64,000 nucleotides of DNA, from NCBI GenBank assembly GCA_036924285.1, contig JAYKYS010000024.1, positions 124,001-188,000 of the forward strand. Reading direction: 5' to 3'. Shown here in pieces: positions 42,769 through 51,439 of the stretch. Every line of letters starts with the position of its first letter. Position 1 is the first letter of the stretch. The notes beneath the pieces are model-generated. The model saw nothing but the letters and a program-made list of their open reading frames with translations, did no database searches and was not told the DNA's origin. The position numbers and the translations under genes were made by a program. The stretch is from Asterella californica (taxonomy: Eukaryota > Streptophyta > Marchantiopsida > Marchantiales > Aytoniaceae).

Positions 42769-43359
42769 TCATGTGGTTGGCTGTAAGTAAGGAGCAGTGC
42801 TGTCCTTCTGAGTCACTGGAGTTAACGGAAGGATTTCCCGCACCAGTGCTTGAGGAATAAGTTCCTGCGCCTGTAAAAGTTCCACTAAGGTAGTAACAGC
42901 TTCTACTGCCTTAGTTGCAGCTTCTTCATTCGAAGAAGTAAACTGATCTTGATCTGCAGGAGTACTTCCTACCTCTGGGTCAGGAGTAAACAACTGCGGA
43001 TATAAAACAGTATTGACTTCGGGGAAAGGTTTCCACCCTACTTCACTTTCTAGATGTTCGGTTTCAGCACTTAGCCGAGTGGTAACTTCTTCGAAGTCAA
43101 GTTCTCTCTGAGCAGATTCGAAAGGAGTTGGGGGTAATGACTTTGGTGTCCGGGGTGAACTTGATTCACCAAGGCTTGGTTCCTTCCTCTTCCATTCTTT
43201 TGAATTAGGTGTTCTCCAACCTCGTTTTCTCTTCTTATGCTCTTCTTTTAACCGACGAGCTTCTTCTAGAATCTGTTCTCGATATTCTGCTCGTCTTTCT
43301 CGCCTCTTGTCTCTCTCAGATTGCACGTTTCCAAGAGGATCAGGCTTGCCCGTCGACAT
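42769..43359 (-). CDS. Module A3 ORF1
   Basis: 196 codons from the ATG at 43359, identical in predicted protein to A2 ORF1. This is the first reading frame downstream of the only intact A promoter. Confidence 0.65.
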   Translation of the reverse strand: MSTGKPDPLGNVQSERDKRRERRAEYREQILEEARRLKEEHKKRKRGWRTPNSKEWKRKEPSLGESSSPRTPKSLPPTPFESAQRELDFEEVTTRLSAETEHLESEVGWKPFPEVNTVLYPQLFTPDPEVGSTPADQDQFTSSNEEAATKAVEAVTTLVELLQAQELIPQALVREILPLTPVTQKDSTAPYLQPTT

Positions 43360-43410
43360 ACATGTCTCTGGACTTCTGTTCACTGATCTTGGATAATTTC
43401 AGCATTCGCA

Positions 43411-43428
43411 TCCCCGGCAGCGGTGCCA
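43411..43428 (-). promoter_or_regulatory. Primer-binding site of A3 (one substitution)
   Basis: Matches the other A sites except t for c at 43424, giving TGGCACCG instead of TGGCGCCG on the minus strand. The mismatch falls within the first bases that would pair with the tRNA-Asp 3' end. Lies 21 bases from the LTR end. Confidence 0.85.
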
Positions 43429-44196
43429 AAATTTATTCAGTCTTCTATATGTAACACACAAGAAAACCAAAAGATGCTCGAAAGTAGTAATTTAAGGATC
43501 GAACCCACAGAGATGCAAGTAAATATCATCCAAAAGTAGTAAACACGTGACAGAGGTGATTCTTTATAGTTGTCTTTTATTCTCACGGACAGAAATCAGT
43601 CCCGGTAGAGATCAAACTCAGGTCTATCCAACAAGACAGAGTTGATAATCCTGACAAATAAACATAACAGGTACTGAACAGGTCAGGGACCTCAAGAAAC
43701 AGATGAACAACAGAGAAACAGAGCCACGGACAGAAATGTCACACGAGGAAGTACTGCTGAAGTGCTACTAGGTAGCCTCTAACACCATAAACGCTAAGTA
43801 TCTTCACACTAAGTTACTTTCACTACTACTGTTCTCGGAAAACTCTGACGAAGAAGACTCTTCTTCCGCCGAAGTACCAGACTGAACTCCTTCCTAAGTG
43901 TTCCACCAAAGAACAACTTCCTCCAAAGTCAACTTCGCCCAAGAACGTCTTCGTAGTAAACTAACTCCGCAGATGCTGGTCTATTCTCAGTCCTCGCCGT
44001 AAACGTTCTACTCTGATTTCAAATGTCGACAGCAAATCCTTCGGCACCCAGACTAATTCCTACCACAGCAAACTCCAATACTTCGTAGGTAAATCCTTCG
44101 AAGAAGACAAAACACACAATGGCTCCGCAAACTCAGGAAATAGAAAACTCAAAAATGATAAAACACATAGAGGTCCTGAATACGAACAACACAACG

Positions 44197-44204
44197 CTTA
44201 TATA
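44197..44204 (-). promoter_or_regulatory. TATA box of the A3 LTR
   Basis: TATATAAG followed by CG on the minus strand, 31 bases beyond the stop of the LTR ORF. Element C has the same TATATAAGCG in the same relation to its LTR ORF (51432-51439). Transcription should start about 25-35 bases further on, near 44170. Confidence 0.75.
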
Positions 44205-44235
44205 CAGATTTTCCCGAAGATGACGGATCTTCTTC

Positions 44236-46065
44236 CTAAGAAGTCGGGAGTACTTCTGGCCCGTCGGATGAAGGTCCTGTGTCCGGAACGACACCAGAAA
44301 CAACACCGCTTCCTAACGCTAACTCTCTACCTATCTCGCAAACGGAGAACTCTACGGTTGCTCTAACCTCCCTAAGCTCTCTAATTACTCGCTGGCCTAG
44401 CCTAGCTACCCAGTTCTTAGCTGAAGTACCCTCCGCATCTGCAGCTAAGAACTCTTCTCTAACCTGGCGAAGAAATCCTGACTCTTCGGTGTCCAGCTCA
44501 ACGGCGAAGTAGTTCTTCAGCACTGGCTCGATCCTACTCCGAAGTTGAGTACTCAGTTCCTCGGCTTTGATGACACGATGCTTCAGATCCTCCACTTCCT
44601 TGGTCATGACAGCAACAGTGTCCTGATACCTGTTTCGTTGTCCGCGCATGTCATCCAAATCCTTCTTCATCAAAGACAGAACCTTCTCATGCTCGTTGTC
44701 GCGATCAATCTTCTGCCGAAGAAGCTCCTCCTTCTCTGATGTCACAGTCTTCAGTTCCTCGGTCCTCGTCTGCGTCTCCTTCTGGGCCATGAAAGGAGCT
44801 GCTCGTAAATTCTCCTTCTCTTCCTTCCAGTTACCTCGGCCGAAGTGCATCGTATGCACTAACTCTGTCAGGTTCAGCTTTCTACCGACGACTTCCTCGT
44901 AGGTCCTGCGGTTCGCTTCCAAGCTGTACAGTAGCGGTACAATTACATCCTTGAGGTAGTCCGCCGAAGAAGCTAATTGTTCGATCTCATCAACTTTCGA
45001 TGGAGAAACAGCACTCTTCGGTGTAGTGGTAACGTCCTTCTCTGTCCGAGGAGTGCTCCCTTCCTCGGCTTCCTCGGTCGCCTCTTCAACTGCTTCATCA
45101 TCGGTCCGGACCGTCTTTGTCATCTTCATCTTCTTCTGGGACTTCTGCACAGACCTCGGTGTCTCTTCCAGAGGTTTCTTCCTTCCACTTCTACGAATCG
45201 GAGGAGATACCTCGACTACATCTTCATCTTTGACCGGAGTCGCCTCTTCAGTTGCCTTCTCTTGAGCTGGTGTTGAAGTCGATGCCTCCTGCCTCGGCGT
45301 AGTCTCAGCCGCTACTTCGGTCGCTGCTCCCTCCGTGATGACTTCGTCGAAGAATTTCTCTAGTTGCGCATCTCCGGCTGGAGTCTGCACTACTTGAAAT
45401 TCATCATCCTCGGCAGCTGCGGTAAAGCCTAACTTCGTCTGCTGTGCGTCAGATAGCAACTCCATCCCCATATAGAACACCGATACAAAGGGTCCTATGT
45501 ACGCCAAGTCATTCGCATTCCAAAGCTTCAGCACATGTCGGTGGATGATCCTCGTCCAATGTGCTCTTCGTCCGGCGAAGAGCTGCTCGATGAAGTTAAT
45601 TTGCCAATTCGACATGTATGTCGTTCTTCTTGGCCTGAAGATCGTCATAATCGCATCGGCTACTTCTCGCTTCTTCGGGTCACAGTAATCACTCGTTCGG
45701 TAGCCGTTCCTCCCTAGAGGTAACTCCTTGAAGAGATTCGGGAAGTTCTTCACTGCTTCGGGCGAAGCAGCGGCAGATATGGTGTCAAAAAGAAGGTCAC
45801 CTTCCCGACCTGCATCGTCGATTCCCAAGACACTGGACCAGTGAGCTTCGGTCCAGTTACAGGATCGCCCATAGTGATCATCGGCCGGATGCTGCTTGCA
45901 AATCTTCAACTCATGCACCAATTTGGAGGAGACCATCCCCCACCAAGGAAGCAAGAGGAACGATAATCCCATTTCCTCGAGCTCCTTTTCATAGCGGCGA
46001 AGAGCTAGTCGATTAACTTCAAAGGCTCGGAGCCTCGGCGCCTTAGCCGTCTGCATCCCACGCAT
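44236..46065 (-). CDS. LTR-encoded protein of element A (609 aa, U3 ORF)
   Basis: The start is the ATG at 46065 (MRGMQTA), because the homologous ORF of element C also begins MRGMQTA; the frame is open upstream to 46326 without another ATG. Layout: a conserved N-terminal region of about 210 residues rich in Trp and aromatics (shared motifs include LGIDDAG, NWQINFIEQ and FYMGMELLS), a Ser/Thr/Glu- and Lys-rich middle with basic clusters that could be nuclear localisation signals, then a long heptad-rich coiled coil and a tail. I do not recognise a named domain with certainty. It lies in U3 upstream of the TATA box, so it would be expressed from the 3' end of genomic RNA or from upstream initiation. 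It is intact here. Confidence 0.8.
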   Translation of the reverse strand: MRGMQTAKAPRLRAFEVNRLALRRYEKELEEMGLSFLLLPWWGMVSSKLVHELKICKQHPADDHYGRSCNWTEAHWSSVLGIDDAGREGDLLFDTISAAASPEAVKNFPNLFKELPLGRNGYRTSDYCDPKKREVADAIMTIFRPRRTTYMSNWQINFIEQLFAGRRAHWTRIIHRHVLKLWNANDLAYIGPFVSVFYMGMELLSDAQQTKLGFTAAAEDDEFQVVQTPAGDAQLEKFFDEVITEGAATEVAAETTPRQEASTSTPAQEKATEEATPVKDEDVVEVSPPIRRSGRKKPLEETPRSVQKSQKKMKMTKTVRTDDEAVEEATEEAEEGSTPRTEKDVTTTPKSAVSPSKVDEIEQLASSADYLKDVIVPLLYSLEANRRTYEEVVGRKLNLTELVHTMHFGRGNWKEEKENLRAAPFMAQKETQTRTEELKTVTSEKEELLRQKIDRDNEHEKVLSLMKKDLDDMRGQRNRYQDTVAVMTKEVEDLKHRVIKAEELSTQLRSRIEPVLKNYFAVELDTEESGFLRQVREEFLAADAEGTSAKNWVARLGQRVIRELREVRATVEFSVCEIGRELALGSGVVSGVVPDTGPSSDGPEVLPTS

Positions 46066-46990
46066 CCCTAGGATCACTGCAACGATCTTCGCCACAAACG
46101 GATTCTTCGCTGCAATCCTTTCCTCGCCCGTAACTGATGTACTTCCGCGCAAATTGGTTTCCTCGCCGATCACTCGCGAATTGGCTTCCTCGCCGATAAC
46201 TGACGTACTTCCTCGTTCGGTAAATGCGGCTCGCTGCGCACTGCTATCGCTCGCTCTAGGAATAGTAAAACAGTAAAGTAAACGACTTGTTACCTGGCTT
46301 ATATCCCGCGATAGGTTTTCCTGCACGTGCCGAAGTTAGGGTTTTCCCTCTTGACGACTGACATCTTCAGTCGGCTGTAACTTCGTCGTTCGGTCTCCGG
46401 TTGCCTCGCACAACATATCGTTAGAAAGCTCTTCACCCAAGGAATTCATCTATGAGGAAATCATCTTTCAGTGTCTCCGTAGATTCGATAAATTCCTCCA
46501 GAACTGGGATTCTTCACTAAACTTCTAATTAACACTATTCTACTCATATCGTTTATCTTCTATCATCTATTCTTCTTATTTACTTTACAACTAATCAATT
46601 AATTAACAAAACGAAAAAACAAGGCTTCACACAAATCGATCAAGAATTTCACTGACAGTGCTTGGCTCGACAAGCTCTATCTCCTTGTGCTCTCAGATTT
46701 CGTAGTGCCCTCACCAATTGCTCGTAATCCTCTTTAGAGCTCTGTTTCTAAGTTTAGAGTTACACAAAAGACAAAAATGAACCAATGAGAGTTCATAGCT
46801 CCTTTTGGATGTCCTTTTGTGCCTTAAACCATGTGGTATTTTAATTCAACTCATAGGCTACCACGTCAAGTCTCCTAAAGCGCCAGCGTATAACTTAAAC
46901 TACCTAAAATGACACATAGACCTGAAAGTAAACTAAAACTAGCTAAAAGCGTGCATGGGCAACACGTAGGTACAACCCATGAAAAACCTT

Positions 46991-47020
46991 ATCTACATGA
47001 CAAATCTAAGTCATGTAGAT
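46991..47020. repeat. Perfect 11-bp inverted repeat, 8-base loop
   Basis: Arms atctacatgac (46991-47001) and gtcatgtagat (47010-47020), flanked by a further outer pairing cttatct/agataag. It could form a hairpin in RNA; no further role is evident. Confidence 0.6.
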
Positions 47021-47260
47021 TGAATATCATAGATAAGTATGAATTCACTTGCACAAGTGTACGAATGCTTGAACAAGATAAATAACATACTACCAACCTA
47101 CTAGGACCCAAAATATATGACAGAGTTACCACCATATGCAAAAGGTGTCAAACATAAGCATAAAAGACTAAGAACAGTACAGAGCTAGCTTCTAAGACTA
47201 CTAAACATCAAGTGTCGGAGTAGAAGTAACATGCGCCAAGTAATGCGACAGCAGTGATCA

Positions 47261-47290
47261 GTGAATCATTTACTATGTCAAATGATTCAC
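47261..47290. repeat. Perfect 11-bp inverted repeat at the putative LTR start
   Basis: Arms gtgaatcattt (47261-47271) and aaatgattcac (47280-47290), with loop 47272-47279. It begins about four bases inside the inferred LTR start at 47294 of the B relative. Confidence 0.6.
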
Positions 47291-47345
47291 ATCACGACAT
47301 CCACCCCTTCTGAACCTGCACATCCTCCGGCATGTGCCAATCTCT

Positions 47346-48578
47346 TCATTCTTCTATCTGGTCTTCTTCATCATCGTTCTCCTCCGCCTCAGTCTCTTCA
47401 GACATTGGGACGTCTCTTGTTGTTCTCTGCTCTGACTCCAGGAAGTTGAATAACTCGATCGACCCTATGCGTCTCTTGAACAGTTTCACACGTTTGCCAG
47501 CCACATATAGCTTCAAAGGAGTACCGTCCAACTCACGCAAACTATAAGTGGCATTCTCATACACATCTAGCACAACATAAGGTCCGAACCATCTTCGATA
47601 GAACTTACGAAGTGTAGAATGTTGATTCTCCAACGTGCTATCATATACCAGAACCCAATCACCAACATGTATTAGCTTCGGTCGTAGTCGGTGAGTCTTG
47701 TCAAAATGTTCCTTGTTTCTGATTCGAGCCACCTTCAGCCTCTCCTGCGCATCAGCAAGATCCTCCTCCCTTCGTTCCAACTGCCTAATACGTAAATTTA
47801 GGAGTGAAGCACGATCTATACCATCTTCCCACGGTAGCGTAGCCCACGTAGGAAAGTACTCCTCAGCAGGCATGATCGATTTCTGACCCAACATAAGCTC
47901 AACTGGCATATAGCCAGTCGTAGTATAGTGTGTAGTTCTATCAGCCCACAAAGCAAACGGAAGTGGTCTCGGCCATTCTCTAGACCTACCATCACATGCT
48001 TTCACTAAAGCGTGAACAATAGAAGGGTGTCCTCGTTCACTCTTACCAATGCCCTCTAGATTCATAGCAGTAGTAAGCCGAAGCTTTACTCCATAACGAG
48101 CAAAAAACTCCTTCACTTCAGCGCCTCTCAACTCCCCTCTATCTGCACGTAATCTCCCAATCGATCCATAACGACAGATGATATCTTCAAGCACGAACCT
48201 GCAGATATTCTCTGTAGTCTTCGTCCGTAGTGCTCGTCCCTCCACATAGTTGGAAAGATCCTCCCGAGCCAACACCAAATAACGCATCCCCCATAGCCCC
48301 GGTGGCATCATCACAAGATCAAGAACCCACTGAAAATGGATACTAGGTGGGTAAGTAGGTACAAGTCCATCTCTGTAACGGACCTTAGAGTAGAACTGGC
48401 AGTGCAGACACGACCCAACAAAGTCCACCACGTCTTGATACAAACCCTTCCACCAGTATCGCTCCTTCATCTTCATGTAAGTAGCCCAGACTCCACGATG
48501 TCCAGCCCACAAGGTGTCATGAAACTCTTTCAGCAGATTCAGCTTCGTCAGTTGATCATCCACCACTCTAGCAAGCAT
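47346..48578 (-). CDS. B-like integrase, intact 3' part of a decayed pol
   Basis: 410 codons open from the integrase zinc finger (HDTLWAGHRG then CLHC: HHCC) through a DDE core. Core residues are D in LDLVMMP, D in RADRGELRG and E in GKSERGHPS. A GPY/F module (RRWFGPYVV) and an acidic tail follow. The neighbouring LVLAREDLSNYVEGRAL stretch is unlike the usual plant I.V.VDRLSK pattern. Upstream codons continue into the decayed RNase H at 48579-48975, in the same order as module B pol. This is what the array B modules have lost. It is probably a degraded relative of B rather than the source copy, since the RNase H parts differ at many residues. Confidence 0.85.
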   Translation of the reverse strand: MLARVVDDQLTKLNLLKEFHDTLWAGHRGVWATYMKMKERYWWKGLYQDVVDFVGSCLHCQFYSKVRYRDGLVPTYPPSIHFQWVLDLVMMPPGLWGMRYLVLAREDLSNYVEGRALRTKTTENICRFVLEDIICRYGSIGRLRADRGELRGAEVKEFFARYGVKLRLTTAMNLEGIGKSERGHPSIVHALVKACDGRSREWPRPLPFALWADRTTHYTTTGYMPVELMLGQKSIMPAEEYFPTWATLPWEDGIDRASLLNLRIRQLERREEDLADAQERLKVARIRNKEHFDKTHRLRPKLIHVGDWVLVYDSTLENQHSTLRKFYRRWFGPYVVLDVYENATYSLRELDGTPLKLYVAGKRVKLFKRRIGSIELFNFLESEQRTTRDVPMSEETEAEENDDEEDQIEE

Positions 48579-48975
48579 TCCATCTCTTCTTTTTGGGTGT
48601 TTCCACAGATAACCTTCACGTAGAAGATAACTGTACGCATTCCGCCTGATCTCTTTAAACTATGCATCACTCCATCCTTCTCTTCTGCATAACGAACTCA
48701 GATAGAATCCAATATCGCGGAACTTTTCTGAGTAGAACTCCTCATTGAACGGCAGTGGTTCCAAGTCTGAAGTCTGCTAACCAACTTGGCACCAAACATC
48801 TCTCTTCTCTTCATTCCCACCTCTGCAAACATCTCATCCTCATCTGTATTATGAGCCCTAGACAACATATCTGCAACTGGACTGTCCTTCCCTGCTATAT
48901 GCTTTAGCTCAAGATCCAGACTCCGGACATAAGCAATCCATCGTAGCATTGCTATGTCCGGTGTATTGCAGTTTG
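48579..48975 (-). pseudogene. B-like RNase H end, frameshifted and cut by element C
   Basis: Minus-strand translation resembles the module B RNase H C-terminus (TPDIAMLRWIAYVRSL and AGKDSPVADMLSRAH) from the right edge. It then loses frame near 48780, contains a stop near 48660, and resumes as YLWKHPKR leading into the integrase frame. The upstream RT half is not present. The reading is cut at 48975 by the LTR of element C, which entered within the codons after the RNase H ETD region. Confidence 0.85.
48971..48975. other. Probable target-site duplication left of element C (gtttg)
   Basis: Ty3 integration normally duplicates 5 bp. The five bases before the LTR start TGTGAAG are gtttg. The matching copy should lie beyond the interrupted 3' LTR, outside the window. 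Confidence 0.4.
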
Positions 48976-49588
48976 TGTGAAGCCTTGGATTTTCACTTTG
49001 CTAAGAATTTTTTGATTTTTGATAAGTAAAACAACGGAATGGTTAGTATAGATGATAGATAAGATAGATTCAATGTAGAATAGGATTTCTATGCCGAGGA
49101 ATGATGCTGAGTAGAAATACAGAAGTTATGACAGATATATCTTTGAGGAGATAACTTGGTTGTATTCTACGGACGAAGAGCTTTCCAGGGATACCTCATT
49201 TGCCAAGAATGGACATCGGATAACGAAGTTATGGTCTTGGAAAGAAGGACTAAAATGAGACAGGAGTTAGCGCAACTTCGCGCTCGAGAATCGAGAAGGA
49301 CTTCGCACGTGAGGAGAAGAAGAGGAAAAGCTATAAGTAAGATCAAAAAGCATTTTCACTTTACTATTTCCAATCGCGAGTTTACTGTAGTGCTCCGCTG
49401 TTATCGGTCGGGAGAAAAGTGGACGAAGACAGACTTCGGCGAAGGACCTCGGTTAGGTTCTATCGGTGCGGTCTGTGGCGGTTACGACGACGACGTCCGA
49501 AGTCGACGTTTCCACGGTTAGGTATCAACTTCGCCGAAGAAGTGTCATAAGCGTAGAAGATCGAAGGAACTTCGGACCTTCAGCGAAG

Positions 49589-51178
49589 ATGAGAGGAATG
49601 CAGACGGCGAGGCGGCCGAAGTTGAAGACTATTGCGACAAAGTGGCCGGACTTCAGTCCGTATCGAGAACGACTCGAGGAGATGGGATTGGCGTTCTTGC
49701 TGGAGAACTGGGGTGTGATATCTTCGGAGCTGTTACAGGAGATACTCATTTGCAGAGGACATCCATCTAAAGATCTTCGGGCGAGGCCAAATAACTGGAC
49801 TCTGAGCCACTGGAACTTCGCCCTAGGAATCGATGACGCAGGAAAGCCAGGCGACTTGATGTACGATAGCACATGTAAGCCGACTTCGGACGAAGTGACG
49901 AAGTACGGCGAACTCTTCTCGAAGTCGCCGATGGGATCGAACGGGTTCAAAGTACATACCTACATCGATCCTTTCAAGAGGGATGTCGCGATCGCCCTCA
50001 ACACCATCTTCAAACCACAACGTACTTCTTATCTGACCAATTGGCAGATTAACTTCATCGAGCAGATCTTCGGAGGCAAGAAGGCGTATTGGGCGAAGAT
50101 CTTCCACGACCATATGCAGAAGCTCTTCAACACTTTTGACGAAGGTGGATCGACATACTTTGCAGCCTTCGCAGTATTCTTCTACAGGGGAATGAAGTTG
50201 CTATCCCCAGAAGAAGAAGAGAGGTTCGACAGAAGGACAATCTCGGAGGATGAACGGGTAATGGAAGCAACTCCTCAAAGAGAAGAAGAGGTGACGACCC
50301 CAGTGACAACTTCGGCGGGACCTAGTATTCAGGCGAAGAGGAAGATTGAGGAACTTACACCAGAGGGCGCGACTTCAAGAAGGAAGAAGAAAGCAAGAAG
50401 AACAACGATAACGACTTCGGACGAAGGCGTCGATGGTGCTCAGTCACCAGCAAAGTCGTCTTCAGTCGAGATACTGGGAACTGTGAGACCGAGAGGAGAC
50501 CAAGGAGAGTCAAGTGTGCGCAGGGTACTGTCGAGGGAGCACATAATTGAGATCGAAGTTCAAGAATTTCGGACTTCGCCCAAACCAGGAGAAGCGACAA
50601 CTTCGACGGAACCAAGTGACTCCAACGTCGGGAAAGAATTGAAGATATTCGAGCAGACTCTTGACTTCCTAAGTGGTACAGCGTTGCCACTCATAGCGCA
50701 GTTGGATCTTCAACGACACATCTATGAGAAGGAGACGAGGGAATCAATTTCATTGAGCGATCTTCTCGACGCTGTGCACTTCGGAAGGCAGGGATGGTTG
50801 AAGGAGAAGGATGCTCTAATGGCGAAGTTAAAAGAGACTTCGGCCGATGTCAAGAAGTACATGTCACAACGGGATGCATTACTTGTGCAGCAGGCGTGCG
50901 AACAGACACGATACTTGGATGAGATTCAAGAAGTACATACGAAGTTGAATCTTATGACTTCACGCTTTCACGACTTGAAGACAGAGAGGGATGCCATGTT
51001 GGAACAGCTTGCGACGAAGGACGAACAATTGGCTGCAAAGGATGAGGAGCTGACGAAGTCAGAGAAAGCGAAGGAGGTAGCAGAAACGAAGGCCGAAGAG
51101 CTTCGGACGAAGGTGGACGCGGTCACGACAACCTACTTCGCCACCGAACTCGACGCGACAGAGTTAGAGTTACTCTAG
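49589..51178 (+). CDS. LTR-encoded protein, 5' LTR of element C (529 aa)
   Basis: The ATG at 49589 gives MRGMQTA, matching the element A LTR protein; the frame is open upstream to a GTG at 49466. The N-terminal about 210 residues are clearly homologous to the A protein (GVISSELLQE, LGIDDAGKPGDL, TNWQINFIEQIFGG). A Lys/Arg cluster (SRRKKKARR) and a C-terminal coiled coil follow. It ends at TAG (51176-51178). The same frame then stays open for 62 more codons to a TGA at 51365-51367, and those codons are also homologous to the A protein tail. The TAG is therefore probably a C-to-T change at a Gln codon. Confidence 0.8.
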   Translation: MRGMQTARRPKLKTIATKWPDFSPYRERLEEMGLAFLLENWGVISSELLQEILICRGHPSKDLRARPNNWTLSHWNFALGIDDAGKPGDLMYDSTCKPTSDEVTKYGELFSKSPMGSNGFKVHTYIDPFKRDVAIALNTIFKPQRTSYLTNWQINFIEQIFGGKKAYWAKIFHDHMQKLFNTFDEGGSTYFAAFAVFFYRGMKLLSPEEEERFDRRTISEDERVMEATPQREEEVTTPVTTSAGPSIQAKRKIEELTPEGATSRRKKKARRTTITTSDEGVDGAQSPAKSSSVEILGTVRPRGDQGESSVRRVLSREHIIEIEVQEFRTSPKPGEATTSTEPSDSNVGKELKIFEQTLDFLSGTALPLIAQLDLQRHIYEKETRESISLSDLLDAVHFGRQGWLKEKDALMAKLKETSADVKKYMSQRDALLVQQACEQTRYLDEIQEVHTKLNLMTSRFHDLKTERDAMLEQLATKDEQLAAKDEELTKSEKAKEVAETKAEELRTKVDAVTTTYFATELDATELELL

Positions 51179-51431
51179 CGGCTTCGGACAGAGTTAACAG
51201 TAGCACCAGATCCTTCGGCGAAGAGCAGAATAGTTAGAGTAGCGGAGAGAATTATTAGAGATTTGAAGGAGCTTAGGGAGACCGTTAAGTTTACACTATG
51301 CAGTTTAAGACAGAAGTTACAGTTAGGTAGAGTAGATACTGCGGTTCCGCCAACTGGGGAGTCGTGATCATGCGATCTAGATGTGACCATCTTTTGTAGG
51401 AAATGAGATCCGCCATCTTAGGGCGAAGGGC

Positions 51432-51439
51432 TATATAAG
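51432..51439 (+). promoter_or_regulatory. TATA box of the element C 5' LTR
   Basis: TATATAAG followed by CG, the same ten bases as in the A LTR, about 65 bases after the extended end of the LTR ORF frame. Predicted transcription start is near 51465. Confidence 0.75.

Larger units (their letters stand above)
29604..43605 (-). repeat. Array unit 3 (B3 + A3 up to the LTR breakpoint), 14,002 bp
   Basis: Third direct repeat, exactly the length of unit 2 and carrying the same 124-bp duplication. At 43605 the sequence does not jump to the unrecognised segment as in units 1 and 2, but continues into the rest of a complete A LTR. The position therefore marks the breakpoint at which the original locus was duplicated. 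Confidence 0.92.
1..46631 (-). mobile_element. Tandem array of a composite two-module Ty3/gypsy element
   Basis: A single direction of repeats on the minus strand begins at a full 5' LTR (43450-46631) and runs left beyond the window start. In transcription order it reads A3, B3, A2, B2, A1, B1, A0. Each A is an ORF1-gag-protease-pol module and each B is a separate gag-protease plus RT/RNase H module. There is no complete LTR between units, only a 156-bp fragment of the A LTR next to each primer-binding site. Neighbouring units are almost identical, and the differences I noticed between them are transitions plus one 124-bp duplication. The missing inner LTRs and shared nonsense codons indicate tandem duplication of DNA rather than serial retrotransposition. 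The left end and any 3' LTR lie outside the window. Confidence 0.9.
43450..46631 (-). repeat. Complete 5' LTR of element A (3,182 bp) with an internal ORF
   Basis: On the minus strand the LTR starts TGTGAAGCCTTG (46631 leftwards), the same dozen bases as the element C LTR, and ends ...GTGTTACA (43450). U3 holds a 609-aa ORF (44236-46065). A TATA box follows immediately (44204-44197), so R and U5 cover roughly the last 720 bp. No partner LTR is in the window, so a target-site duplication cannot be checked; the bases beyond the right edge are caaat. The 156 bp at the left end are those repeated in the inner array units. Confidence 0.88.
46632..47345 (-). other. Probable 3' LTR and untranslated remnant of the B relative
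   Basis: Non-coding. On the minus strand, downstream of the integrase stop at 47346, a purine-rich run (agaaggggtggatg) is followed by TGATGTGAATC near 47294, which could be a polypurine tract and LTR start. The segment has two perfect 11-bp stems with 8-base loops (46991-47020 and 47261-47290). Its left end abuts the A3 LTR, so A probably inserted into this remnant. Confidence 0.4.

Noticed and set aside
1..43605. Array as an assembly duplication artefact
   Set aside because: Not excluded, but units differ by a 124-bp duplication and by unit-specific substitutions, and the array ends in a unique full LTR, which argues for real copies. Long reads would settle it.
44236..46326. LTR ORF as an envelope-like gene
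   Set aside because: No signal peptide or membrane segment is visible, and the protein is charged and coiled-coil with basic clusters, so an env-like role is not supported.
49156..49521. Plus-strand 121-codon frame at the start of the C LTR (partly kept at 59317-59529)
   Set aside because: A one-base difference between the two LTR copies breaks it, and it has no counterpart in the A LTR.
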